DNA of 64,000 nt from Opitutaceae bacterium (GTDB lineage: Bacteria; Verrucomicrobiota; Verrucomicrobiia; Opitutales; Opitutaceae): positions 17,535 to 81,534 of the forward strand of contig SYGN01000290.1 of the NCBI GenBank assembly GCA_005799525.1, in the 5' to 3' direction. The notes beneath the pieces are model-generated. The model was given only the letters and a program-made list of their open reading frames with translations. It did not search any database and was not told the origin of the DNA. Below, piece after piece: positions 37,499-46,503 of the stretch. A program made the translations under genes and the position numbers. How positions within the stretch are numbered: position 1 is the stretch's first letter; every line of letters begins with the position of its first letter.

Positions 37499-39148
37499 TC
37501 ACCAAGTGAGTTCGAGGATACGGCCGGGGTTCAGCGGGCGGCTGCCGTGTTTACCGACGGGGCGGGTGTATTCGATGATGTAGAGTTTTTTGCCGGCTTG
37601 GAGGAAATCGATGGGGCGGGCGAGGGGAGCGAAGAACGTATTCACCCGGGCTTCGTAGACGCCGGCCGGATTGCGCTGCAGCTCGACGGCGAGGATGTCG
37701 TAGCCGTAGCTGTCGTCTTTGAGGAAATTACCGAAACGGCCGATCAAGAATTTGCCACGGAGGTTGGCGGGCCACTCGGGGCCGCAGAACACCATGCCGG
37801 CGGGGGATGAATGCGCGTCAAATGTGGCGATCGGTTTTTCGGGCGAGCCGCCGGCGGCGGGTCCGAAGTTGCGGATGGCCGGTGTGACGACGAGCCCGGC
37901 CGGAACGTCGGGAGTGTAAGGGTAGGGTTTTTCGGAGGCGGGGGCGTCGGCGTATTGGTAGGGGAACCCGTAGTGTTTGCCGCGTTCGACGAAGTCCAGC
38001 TCCTCGGGGTAGTGGGCGTCGGGGCCGTTGCTGACGCTGAAGAGTTCTTGCCGGTCGTTCCAGGCGAAGCTCCAAGCGTTGCGGATGCCGCGGGCGAATA
38101 CTTCGATCTTGGGCACGTCGATCGTTGGGTCGATGCGCCAGATGGCGGCGGTGTAGTCGGTCTCGCCGCCTTTCCAGTAGACGGTGTCGTTTTTGAAAAT
38201 GCCGCCATCCACTTCACCGCCGTCGGTGCGGGCACCGCTACTGACGTAAATCATCCCGTCCGGGCCCTCGGCAATGTGACAGACCCCGTGGTTGTAATAG
38301 CTGAAGCCCCACGGATAGCTGGTGCGGAGCCAGGCGGACATTTTCTGCGGGACGCCGGTCGAATCGAGTGGCTCAGAGCGGAAAATGACGACGCGGTTTA
38401 CGTGGTGCGGCTGCTCGGAGATACGCTGATTGGTAACGAGGTAGAGGCGTTTCTTCGAATCGATCGTCATGCCGAGAACGCTGAGGTTGCCGGCCGCCAG
38501 TTCGGCGTAGTCTTTAGCGGCGAGGACGCGGGCGAGGTTTCCGGTGGCGGGTTCGAGGCGGTAAAGATCGCCGCTATTGTTGAGCACGAGGATCCAATCC
38601 ATGCCGGGCACCGTCGCGAGTTTCAACCCGTGGACGGGGAGGCGGACGACCTCCCGGAGTTGATAGCCTGCGGGCGCATTCGGCAGGGGCGCGAAGGGAT
38701 CGTTCTGCGCTGAATCGGTGGCAGCGAGAACGGTGCGGACCTTTTTGACTTCGGCCGCGGTGACGGGTTCGCCGTGATTGCCCCAAGCATTGCGAGCGTA
38801 GGTCAGGACGTCGGCGATCTGCTGGTCCTCCATGGCGGCGGGCGCGGGCATCACGCCTTGGTATTCGGTGCCGTTAACGACGAGGGGGCCGCTGATGCCT
38901 TGGATCGCGATGCGAATACTGCGTTCTTTGTCAGCCATCAAAAAATCGGACTTAGCGAGGGGAGGAAAAATACCCTTGATGCCCTCGCCATTGGCCTGAT
39001 GGCACGCGGCGCAGTTGACGAGAAAGAGTGCCGCGCCAGCGCCAGCGGGTGCCGCGACAGCGCCAGCGGGAGGTGCGGCGGAGACGGCGAGTGGGACTGA
39101 CAGCGAGGCCGAGAGGGCGAAGCCAAGAGCGAGCGTGCGGGGTAGCAT
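37499..39148 (-). CDS. Exported c-type cytochrome fused to a glucose/sorbosone dehydrogenase-like beta-propeller
   Basis: Signal peptide; CAACHQANGEGIKGIFPPLAKSDFL heme motif; propeller EVFARGIRNAWSFAWNDRQELFSVSNGPD. Confidence 0.8.
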   Translation of the reverse strand: MLPRTLALGFALSASLSVPLAVSAAPPAGAVAAPAGAGAALFLVNCAACHQANGEGIKGIFPPLAKSDFLMADKERSIRIAIQGISGPLVVNGTEYQGVMPAPAAMEDQQIADVLTYARNAWGNHGEPVTAAEVKKVRTVLAATDSAQNDPFAPLPNAPAGYQLREVVRLPVHGLKLATVPGMDWILVLNNSGDLYRLEPATGNLARVLAAKDYAELAAGNLSVLGMTIDSKKRLYLVTNQRISEQPHHVNRVVIFRSEPLDSTGVPQKMSAWLRTSYPWGFSYYNHGVCHIAEGPDGMIYVSSGARTDGGEVDGGIFKNDTVYWKGGETDYTAAIWRIDPTIDVPKIEVFARGIRNAWSFAWNDRQELFSVSNGPDAHYPEELDFVERGKHYGFPYQYADAPASEKPYPYTPDVPAGLVVTPAIRNFGPAAGGSPEKPIATFDAHSSPAGMVFCGPEWPANLRGKFLIGRFGNFLKDDSYGYDILAVELQRNPAGVYEARVNTFFAPLARPIDFLQAGKKLYIIEYTRPVGKHGSRPLNPGRILELTW

Positions 39149-39239
39149 GCGTGCGTGGGTAGGGGAGCGACGGGGTGGGTCAAATCATTACGCGAGATGA
39201 GCCTCGTAATACGGAAGCCCTCCCGCTACTTGACTGGAG

Positions 39240-39902
39240 ATGCCCCAAGACCCCAACGCTTATTTCGACCAAGCCGTCCTTGACCAAATTGAACATAGCC
39301 CGATCGGGGCCGTGCCGTTTACGCCGACCTATCAGGACGCGCTGAAGCGCCTCTACGCCTCGCATCAGGCCTACGCTCACGCCGACCACAAGAACGGCCA
39401 CGTCACCGCGCGGTCACTCGCCAAGCTGCCGCATTTTCAGGCAAGGAATCTTGAGGAGCTCATCGCGGGACGGATCGGGGCCGACGCGCTGGAAACCAAC
39501 GGGAGCATTTATGACCGCTACGTGCAGTCACTGCCCGCAGCCGTGCGGGTGCGGGCGGAAGGCTTCCGGAAAGCGGTGGCGGGCAAAGTCGCGCATCACC
39601 GCACGAAGCATGTCGGTGACGATAAAGTCAGCGTTGCGCACGATCCGATCCACACGCTGTTTCTCGTGCCGGGGACCGGGCCCCATCCCGGTTTGCCGGG
39701 TAATTATCTGCATGGAGCGGCGGTCCAACTGCGCGCGAGCGCGGACAGCCCGTGGTCCGTGCACCTGCGTGATTCCGACGATGGTGACGCGTTATTTGAG
39801 TCAGTGACCATGGCCGAGTGTTTGGCGAAGTTGGTCGAGGTGCTGGAGAGCGCGCCCTTCAACATGAACGAGCTCGAGGCTTTGGGGTTCACGCTCAAGT
39901 GA
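39240..39902 (+). CDS. Hypothetical protein, 220 aa
   Basis: Clean ORF (MPQDPNAYFDQAVLDQIEHS...), good intergenic fit, no family recognised. Confidence 0.6.
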   Translation: MPQDPNAYFDQAVLDQIEHSPIGAVPFTPTYQDALKRLYASHQAYAHADHKNGHVTARSLAKLPHFQARNLEELIAGRIGADALETNGSIYDRYVQSLPAAVRVRAEGFRKAVAGKVAHHRTKHVGDDKVSVAHDPIHTLFLVPGTGPHPGLPGNYLHGAAVQLRASADSPWSVHLRDSDDGDALFESVTMAECLAKLVEVLESAPFNMNELEALGFTLK

Positions 39903-39932
39903 GGGGTCTCGCGCGCCAAGCCGGGTGAACGT

Positions 39933-41018
39933 ATGACGCTCGCCGAACTTGGGTGGACCGACACCCTCGCCAACGCCTTTGTGGCTCTCGGGCTCGCGGG
40001 GCTCGAGCCCGCGCGCGTGGTGTGCGAACTCCGGAGGAATTTTTATGCCGTCCACACGGCCTCGGGCGAGGTGCTGGGCGAGTGTGGCGGGGGCTTTTTC
40101 CATGTGGCGCGAACCCCGGATCAATTTCCGGCGGTTGGAGATTGGGTGGCCGTGAAGCGGCGCGAGGGCGAGCAACGGGCCGATATTCACGCGGTGCTGC
40201 CGCGGCGGACAAAGTTTTCGCGCCGAGCTTCGGGCTCCGAGGAGATCGAGCAAATTGTCGCGGCGAACATCGACACCGTCTTCCTCGTCAGTGGGCTGGA
40301 CCGGAATTTTAATCCCAAACGTATCCAACGATTTTTGGTTGCGGCGCACGACAGCGGTGCCGCGCCGGTGATCATTCTGAACAAGTCCGATGTGTGCGAC
40401 GACGCGGACGCCGTGAAGCGCGAAGTCGAAGTGCTGGCCCCGGGCGTGCCAGTCCTCACCACGAGCACGACGACGCGGAAGGGATTGAAGGCGCTCGCCG
40501 TGACGTTTGCGAAGCCGGGGCACACGGTGGCGTTTATCGGTTCATCCGGCGTCGGGAAATCCAGTCTCATCAACGCGCTCGCCCGCGATCCGGATGCGCT
40601 GCCGACTGGCGAAGTGCGGGAGAAAGACAGCAAAGGGCGTCACACGACCACTCGGCGTGAACTCATGCAGACGCCATCCGGTGCGCTCGTGATCGACACG
40701 CCGGGGATGCGCGAACTGCAACTTTGGGGCGTGGAAGAAGGGATCGAGGAAGCGTTCGCGGACATCAAGGCGCTCGCCCTGACCTGTCGTTTTACTAACT
40801 GCGGTCACACCAACGAGCCCGGCTGCGCGGTGCGCGCAGCGCTGGCGGGCGGCGCGTTAGCGGCGGCGCGTTTCGACGCGTATCGGAAACTCAAAGCCGA
40901 GAAAACGGCCGGCGCCCCGAAACCGCGTAAGCCGAGCGCGCTCGCCAGCCGACCGAGTTGGAAACAGAAAGCCGAAGGGCAAAAACCGTTTCGGCACCGG
41001 CAGCATCAAGACGGTTGA
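39933..41018 (+). CDS. rsgA: Ribosome small subunit-dependent GTPase A
   Basis: Circularly permuted GTPase: NKSDVC ... GSSGVGKSSLINAL ... DTPGMRELQLW ... CRFTNCGHTNEPGC Zn motif. Confidence 0.93.
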   Translation: MTLAELGWTDTLANAFVALGLAGLEPARVVCELRRNFYAVHTASGEVLGECGGGFFHVARTPDQFPAVGDWVAVKRREGEQRADIHAVLPRRTKFSRRASGSEEIEQIVAANIDTVFLVSGLDRNFNPKRIQRFLVAAHDSGAAPVIILNKSDVCDDADAVKREVEVLAPGVPVLTTSTTTRKGLKALAVTFAKPGHTVAFIGSSGVGKSSLINALARDPDALPTGEVREKDSKGRHTTTRRELMQTPSGALVIDTPGMRELQLWGVEEGIEEAFADIKALALTCRFTNCGHTNEPGCAVRAALAGGALAAARFDAYRKLKAEKTAGAPKPRKPSALASRPSWKQKAEGQKPFRHRQHQDG

Positions 41019-41398
41019 GGCGCTGCCAACGCCGGGGTCGCGGGCGCGGCGGGTGCCGGGCTCGCGGCGGGCAGGGATGTTTGGTTTGCGACGACGGGAG
41101 CAATCACGTATGGAATGCGGTGCGCGGGCTTAGCGGTAATCTCAAGGTAGACCTCCGAGGCGCCCGCGGTCACGACGAGGTCGATGGCTGCCCCCATCTC
41201 GTTTAAAAGCTGCGTTTCCGACGTGGCCGCGCTGGCGCCGACCCGACAAGCGAACTCCCAAAGATCGAATCCCTCGGGCAGCGTCTTGCGGCGTTCGCGT
41301 TTCACGTATTTGCGCACATTGTGTTTGATGGACTCGACAACACGGGCATCCGCTTTGCCGGGCGCGTGGAGAGAAAATGTCTTTTTCATTTGAGCCAA
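41006..41398 (-). CDS. Small conserved protein (DUF6172-like)
   Basis: MKKTFSLHAPGKADARVVESIKHNVRKYVKRERRKTLPEGFDLWEF; convergent overlap with rsgA. Confidence 0.55.
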   Translation of the reverse strand: MAQMKKTFSLHAPGKADARVVESIKHNVRKYVKRERRKTLPEGFDLWEFACRVGASAATSETQLLNEMGAAIDLVVTAGASEVYLEITAKPAHRIPYVIAPVVANQTSLPAASPAPAAPATPALAAPQPS

Positions 41399-41700
41399 CG
41401 ACAGTGAAGAAGGTCGCTGCGGGAGAGGAGCATTAATCGAGGAATATTTTTCCGTGGCCGGATTGTGGCGGCGGAATCACCCTAGGCGGCGTGTGCGTTG
41501 GGCGTTTTGATCGTTACAAGATGCTGCAGGATAACTAGTTATTGGAGCTATACGACGGTGGAAAGAATAGGCGTCGTGTTTACAGCACGCGGGCGATTGA
41601 ATGATTCTCCCATCCAAGAACGAATCAAAAAATCTGACACTGCGCTAAGTCCCGCCACTCCGGTGGGTGCCCCGCAAGTTCCTTGGGAGGTATTGCAATC

Positions 41701-41925
41701 ATGAGAGACGATTATCTGCAGGCCGCATTGAAAATGATCGATGACCCGAACATTCTCGTGAACGTCATCTCGCGCCGAGTGAAGCAGCTGAAACGTGGCA
41801 ACCGCGCGTTGGTGGAATCGCTCGAAAAACTTTCCCCGGAAGATACCGCACTCCGCGAGATCATGGAGGGCAAGATCAGCTACGAGCTGGCGACGAAAGA
41901 AACGCTCGTCCACGGCGGTCGCTGA
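41701..41925 (+). CDS. rpoZ: DNA-directed RNA polymerase omega subunit
   Basis: MRDDYLQAALKMIDDPNILVNVISRRVKQLKRGNRALVES... Confidence 0.78.
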   Translation: MRDDYLQAALKMIDDPNILVNVISRRVKQLKRGNRALVESLEKLSPEDTALREIMEGKISYELATKETLVHGGR

Positions 41926-42138
41926 GTTTTGGAAATCAATCATGCCAAGGCGATCAAACGGAATAGCGGTCCGCGCGGATTACGGGTCTGCGCGGATTCC
42001 CCCTTGCTCGTTCTTAAGAATCAGAGTGAAGCGACGGGTGTTGCAGGAGGATCAGTCACCAAGTATCGCGCCTAGAAGCCGTCGTTCGGACCTGAGGTTC
42101 CCGTAGTGAACGACGGTAATTAGTCCCAGATAAATCAT

Positions 42139-42240
42139 ATGGCCAAATCACAAAACTCCAAGAAGCAGACCGAAAAAGCCCGGGCGAAAACCCCGGCTGA
42201 GAAGAAGGCCGTCAAGGCTACCAAGAAGACGAAAGCCTAA
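42139..42240 (+). CDS. 33-aa lysine-rich basic small protein
   Basis: ATG...TAA encodes MAKSQNSKKQTEKARAKTPAEKKAVKATKKTKA; followed by a strong terminator. Confidence 0.55.
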   Translation: MAKSQNSKKQTEKARAKTPAEKKAVKATKKTKA

Positions 42241-42280
42241 AGAGTTTCGTTTCTTTCGACCGATTAGTCGGTCCATTACT

Positions 42281-42314
42281 AACGGCACAGCGAATCGCTG
42301 TGCCGTTTTTTTTG
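42281..42314 (+). terminator. Rho-independent terminator
   Basis: ACGGCACAGCG-AAT-CGCTGTGCCGT followed by a T-run. Confidence 0.93.
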
Positions 42315-42468
42315 TCGGGTTGAACAGGTCATCGCGTCCCGATGCGATGTGGCTGTATTTGTTTTTCAGCGACCGGAGAGAAACGCGTTGGTGAATCCCC
42401 GTCATCGGCCCAAATTCTGCTTCCCGGGAGGAAGTGCTCTCGCTACAGATATCTCTTTTCAGACCAAC

Positions 42469-44457
42469 ATGACGCTCCAGACGCTCCTCCTTGCCAAAGC
42501 AGCCAACCAAGCACGCGGCCTCGCGATCGACGCCGTGCATGCTTGTTCCTCCGGCCACCTCGGCCTGCCCCTCGGCTGTGCCGAGATCGGCGCCGTGCTT
42601 TTCGGGCACGCGCTTTCGCACAACCCGGCGCGACCACGCTGGCTCAACCGCGATCGTTTTGTCCTCTCAGGTGGCCACGGCTCGATGTTTCTCTACAGCT
42701 GGCTCCACCTCAGCGGTTACGATCTGCCGATCGAGCAGGTGGCAAAATTTCGTGCGCTGCACAGCACGACCCCCGGCCACCCGGAGTTTCACGAGACCCC
42801 CGGCGTCGAAGCCACCACCGGCCCGCTCGGCCCAGGGATCGGCAACGCGGTCGGCAGGGCGTTGGCCGGCCAGATGGCCGCAGCGCGTTTCAACACGCCG
42901 GAACACGAGATCTTTAATTATCACGTCGTGGCCCTCGCGGGTGACGGTTGTATGCAGGAAGGCGTCGCGATGGAGGCGTGTGCTTTCGCCGGCCACCAGA
43001 AACTCGACAACCTGATCCTGTTTTACGACTCCAACGACGTCACGCTCGATGCGATGGCAAGCAAGACGCAGAGCGAGAGTGCGGCGCAGCGCTTCAAGGC
43101 GATTGCGTGGGATGTGCAAACCATCGACGGGCACGATCTCGCCGCCATCCTCAAGGCCTTCAACCGGGCCAAGCGGAGTCGGAGCGGCAAACCTCAGTTC
43201 ATCATCGCAAAAACCATTATTGGCAAAGGCATCGCCGAAGTGCAGGGCACCGCCAAGGGCCACGGAGAGGGTGGCGCAAAATTTTCCGCCACCGCCCGCG
43301 CGTCGCTCGGCCTCCCCGCCGACCAGCATTTTTTCGTGAGCGACGATGTCCGCGCTTACTTCGCCAGCCACAAGGACCGCCTCGTGCGCTCCTGCAACAA
43401 GTGGCACAAAACTTACAAAGCGTGGGGCGCGGCCAATCCCGAGAAGTCCGCCCTCCTCGACTCGCGCGACACGACTCCGAGCGCCGCTGTGCTCCTTGAG
43501 AAAATCCCACTGTTTCCCGGCGATGCGAAACTCGCGACGCGTGCGGCCGGTCGCGACGTCCTGCAGCCGCTCGCGGCCGCGCTACCGTTGCTCATCGGCG
43601 GAAGCGCGGACCTTTACGGTTCGACGCTCAACTACATCGCAGCCGAGAAGGATTTCGACGACACCAATCGCTCCGGTCGCAACATCCGCTTCGGTATCCG
43701 CGAACACGGTATGGCGGCCATTGCCAACGGCGTCGCCTACGATGGTCTCTTTCGTCCGAGCATCGCGACCTTCTTGGTGTTTGCCGATTACTCGCGGCCA
43801 GCGATGCGGATCGCGGCGTTGGCGAAGCTCCCGGTTGTCTATATCTACACACATGATTCCGTCGGCGTCGGCGAAGACGGACCGACGCACCAACCCGTTG
43901 AGACCATCTCTGGGCTCCGCGTAATTCCCAATCTCGATGTCATCCGCCCCGGTGATCCCGAAGAAACCGCCGGTGCCTTCGCGGCTGCGCTCGCGCGCAC
44001 CGACGGTCCGACGCTGCTCGCTCTAACCCGCCAGAATCTCCCGACTCTCAACGAAATCCCTGTGACCTCCCGTCGCGAGGGCGTGCTCAAGGGCGGCTAT
44101 GTTGCCGTGCCGGAATCTGCGCCGCTCACTCACATCCTCATCGCGACCGGCAGCGAACTCCAACTCGCGGTCGCCGCCTCCAAAACCCTCGGTGCCGGCA
44201 CGCGCGTCGTGTCGCTGCCCTGCACCTCACGCTTCGACCGTCAGTCGGCTCAGTATCGCGAGAGCGTGCTGCCGTCGTCGTGCCGCAAGCGCATCGCTGT
44301 CGAGGCAGGAGTCACCGTACTCTGGCATAAATACGTCGGCTTAGCCGGCAAAGTGGTCGGCATCGATCGCTTCGGTCTGAGCGCGCCGGCTCCTACGATC
44401 TTTAAGGAACTCGGCATCACGACCGAGGCCGTGGTGACCGCCGCTCAGGCACTCTAG
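42469..44457 (+). CDS. tkt: Transketolase
   Basis: [51 protein letters not shown]; start at [10 protein letters not shown]. Confidence 0.92.
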   Translation: MTLQTLLLAKAANQARGLAIDAVHACSSGHLGLPLGCAEIGAVLFGHALSHNPARPRWLNRDRFVLSGGHGSMFLYSWLHLSGYDLPIEQVAKFRALHSTTPGHPEFHETPGVEATTGPLGPGIGNAVGRALAGQMAAARFNTPEHEIFNYHVVALAGDGCMQEGVAMEACAFAGHQKLDNLILFYDSNDVTLDAMASKTQSESAAQRFKAIAWDVQTIDGHDLAAILKAFNRAKRSRSGKPQFIIAKTIIGKGIAEVQGTAKGHGEGGAKFSATARASLGLPADQHFFVSDDVRAYFASHKDRLVRSCNKWHKTYKAWGAANPEKSALLDSRDTTPSAAVLLEKIPLFPGDAKLATRAAGRDVLQPLAAALPLLIGGSADLYGSTLNYIAAEKDFDDTNRSGRNIRFGIREHGMAAIANGVAYDGLFRPSIATFLVFADYSRPAMRIAALAKLPVVYIYTHDSVGVGEDGPTHQPVETISGLRVIPNLDVIRPGDPEETAGAFAAALARTDGPTLLALTRQNLPTLNEIPVTSRREGVLKGGYVAVPESAPLTHILIATGSELQLAVAASKTLGAGTRVVSLPCTSRFDRQSAQYRESVLPSSCRKRIAVEAGVTVLWHKYVGLAGKVVGIDRFGLSAPAPTIFKELGITTEAVVTAAQAL

Positions 44458-44485
44458 TGCGCCGGCTTTTCTGTCGTAATCTCCG

Positions 44486-44511
44486 GGCCCGCCTTCGCCG
44501 GCGGGCCTTTT
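44486..44511 (+). terminator. Rho-independent terminator after tkt
   Basis: GGCCCGCC-TTCGCC-GGCGGGCC-TTTT. Confidence 0.85.
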
Positions 44512-44655
44512 CCCTGTCTGGTTCGCAGGTATCATCGCAGCGCAGTGCAGCGCGTTACTGCCGACCAAGCATGTCCCCGGGGGAAGCCGGCAGGGGACGT
44601 TTATCCGGAAATCTTGCAGTGAAACGGGACGGTTAGATCAACGCTTGCAATCATC

Positions 44656-44669
44656 GTTAGCCCCCTAAC
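44656..44669. promoter_or_regulatory. Short palindrome GTTAG-CCCC-CTAAC upstream of marR, putative operator
   Basis: Inverted repeat about 27 bp upstream of the MarR ATG. Confidence 0.3.
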
Positions 44670-44695
44670 TGTTTGCCTCTTTACTTTATTTTCCG

Positions 44696-45292
44696 ATGCC
44701 GCTTCTTCTGCTCAAAGACCTTCCTCGTTACGAGTGTTTGCTGAAATCAGCGAAGGAATTTCCGGACCTCGATCCGTCGGCGGCTGAGGCCTATCTTCAC
44801 TTGCTGCGTGCGGGCGACGACGCGTTTGGCGTTTCCCAGCGGAATCTCGATGCCCACGGAATATCCCAAGGACGATTCTGTGTGTTGATGCTGCTGTGGC
44901 GCAGCGTGCATTTGTCGGCGACCGAATTGGCCGGCGCGAAGCCCTGCGGGGATGGTCCGCGGACTCCAGCCGAGTTGGCCGAAGGAGCGAATGTCACGCG
45001 GGCCACGATGACGGGCCTGATCGACACTCTGGAGCGCGACGGCTTCGTGAAACGGGAACCTGACCCAGTCGACCGTCGAATGCTGTCCGTCCGCCTCACC
45101 GCGAAGGCGGAGCGATTTCTCCATGATTTTCTGCCCGGCCATTTCCGAACGACAGCTCGGATCATGACCACGTTGAGCGAATCCGAGCGAAAGACGCTCG
45201 TCCGGTTGCTCACTAAAATCTCTACCCAAGCCGCTGAAATGGTCGGCGGTCCCGCCCCGGTGGCGGCCGAACCCTGCCTTACCGCTTTCTGA
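44696..45292 (+). CDS. MarR family transcriptional regulator
   Basis: EGANVTRATMTGLIDTLERDGFVKREPDPVDRRMLSVRLTAKAERFL. Confidence 0.88.
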   Translation: MPLLLLKDLPRYECLLKSAKEFPDLDPSAAEAYLHLLRAGDDAFGVSQRNLDAHGISQGRFCVLMLLWRSVHLSATELAGAKPCGDGPRTPAELAEGANVTRATMTGLIDTLERDGFVKREPDPVDRRMLSVRLTAKAERFLHDFLPGHFRTTARIMTTLSESERKTLVRLLTKISTQAAEMVGGPAPVAAEPCLTAF

Positions 45293-45317
45293 TTCTTCAC
45301 CCTCAAACCTATCTGCC

Positions 45318-46457
45318 ATGTTTAAAAAAGTTTTCGTCTACATCGCGACCGTCTTCGGTCTGCTCGTTGTGATCGTCGCGCTCGGCGGCACCAAGAAACT
45401 GCAGTTCGCGGCGATGGGTGCGGCGGGCGCAGCCTTCGATCCTCCGCCCGAAACGGTCACGGCCCAGGCCGCGACCAAAGAAACGTGGGAGAATGTCCTG
45501 ACTGCCAACGGCTCCGTGGCTCCGGTGCAGGGCGTGATGGTCGGCGCCGAGGTGCCCGGAAAAGTGGTCTCGATCAATTTTGAGTCGGGTACCAATGTCG
45601 CGGTAGGTGATTTGCTCGTACAGCTGGATGTGAGCACGGAAAATGCCCAGTTGCGCGCAGCCGAGTCCGTCGCTGACTTGGCGAAAATCAATCTTGGCCG
45701 CGCTCGCGAATTGCGCGAGAAGGGCACCAACGCCAGCTCCGATCTCGACGCGGCCGAAGCGCAGGCGAAGCAAGCCGCCGCCGCTGCGGACAATCTTCGG
45801 GCGGTGATCGCCAAGAAGAGTATTCGAGCTCCATTTACCGGACGGCTCGGAATCCGGCTCGTGCAACTGGGCCAAATTCTGAGGGACGGTGAGTCCGTCG
45901 TCACGCTACAGACGGTCGACCCGATCTATACCAACTTCGCGCTGCCCCAGCAATTCCTCGCGTCGCTCAAAGTGGGCGAGAACGTGCGCCTCACGACGGA
46001 TGCTTCGCCGGGTGAGACGTTCGCAGGAAAGATCACGGCGATTGCGCCGGAGATCGATGCGGTCACTCGGAATATCCGCATTCAGGCGACGTTTGCCAAT
46101 CCTGCGGCCAAACTCCGCAGCGGCATGTTCGGTTCGGTGGCGGTGCTCCTGCCGTCAACCGGCTCCAGCCTCGTCATTCCATCCACGGCGATTCTCCATG
46201 CTCCCTACGGTGATTCGGTGTTTGTGATTACCGAGGGGAAAAACGCGAAGACGGGCGCGGCCGAGAAGTCCATTCGCCAACAGTTCATCCGCGTCGGGAC
46301 CGCCCGCGGCGATTTTGTCACGGTGGTTGCCGGCCTTAAGCCCGGGGAGTGGGTCGTCACGACCGGGATCTTCAAGCTCCGTCCCGGTATGTCCGTCATC
46401 GTCGATAACGCCCTCGCTCCCAAGGCTGAACTCGCGCCGAAGCCGGCCAATTCTTAA
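45318..46457 (+). CDS. RND efflux periplasmic adaptor (membrane fusion protein)
   Basis: PVQGVMVGAEVPGKVVSINFESGTNVAVGDLLVQLD; RAPFTGRLGIRLVQLGQIL. Confidence 0.92.
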   Translation: MFKKVFVYIATVFGLLVVIVALGGTKKLQFAAMGAAGAAFDPPPETVTAQAATKETWENVLTANGSVAPVQGVMVGAEVPGKVVSINFESGTNVAVGDLLVQLDVSTENAQLRAAESVADLAKINLGRARELREKGTNASSDLDAAEAQAKQAAAAADNLRAVIAKKSIRAPFTGRLGIRLVQLGQILRDGESVVTLQTVDPIYTNFALPQQFLASLKVGENVRLTTDASPGETFAGKITAIAPEIDAVTRNIRIQATFANPAAKLRSGMFGSVAVLLPSTGSSLVIPSTAILHAPYGDSVFVITEGKNAKTGAAEKSIRQQFIRVGTARGDFVTVVAGLKPGEWVVTTGIFKLRPGMSVIVDNALAPKAELAPKPANS

Positions 46458-46503
46458 GCGAATTCGTTGCGCCCTGCCTCTGCTGCGTGTGCCCGCACCG
46501 ACC

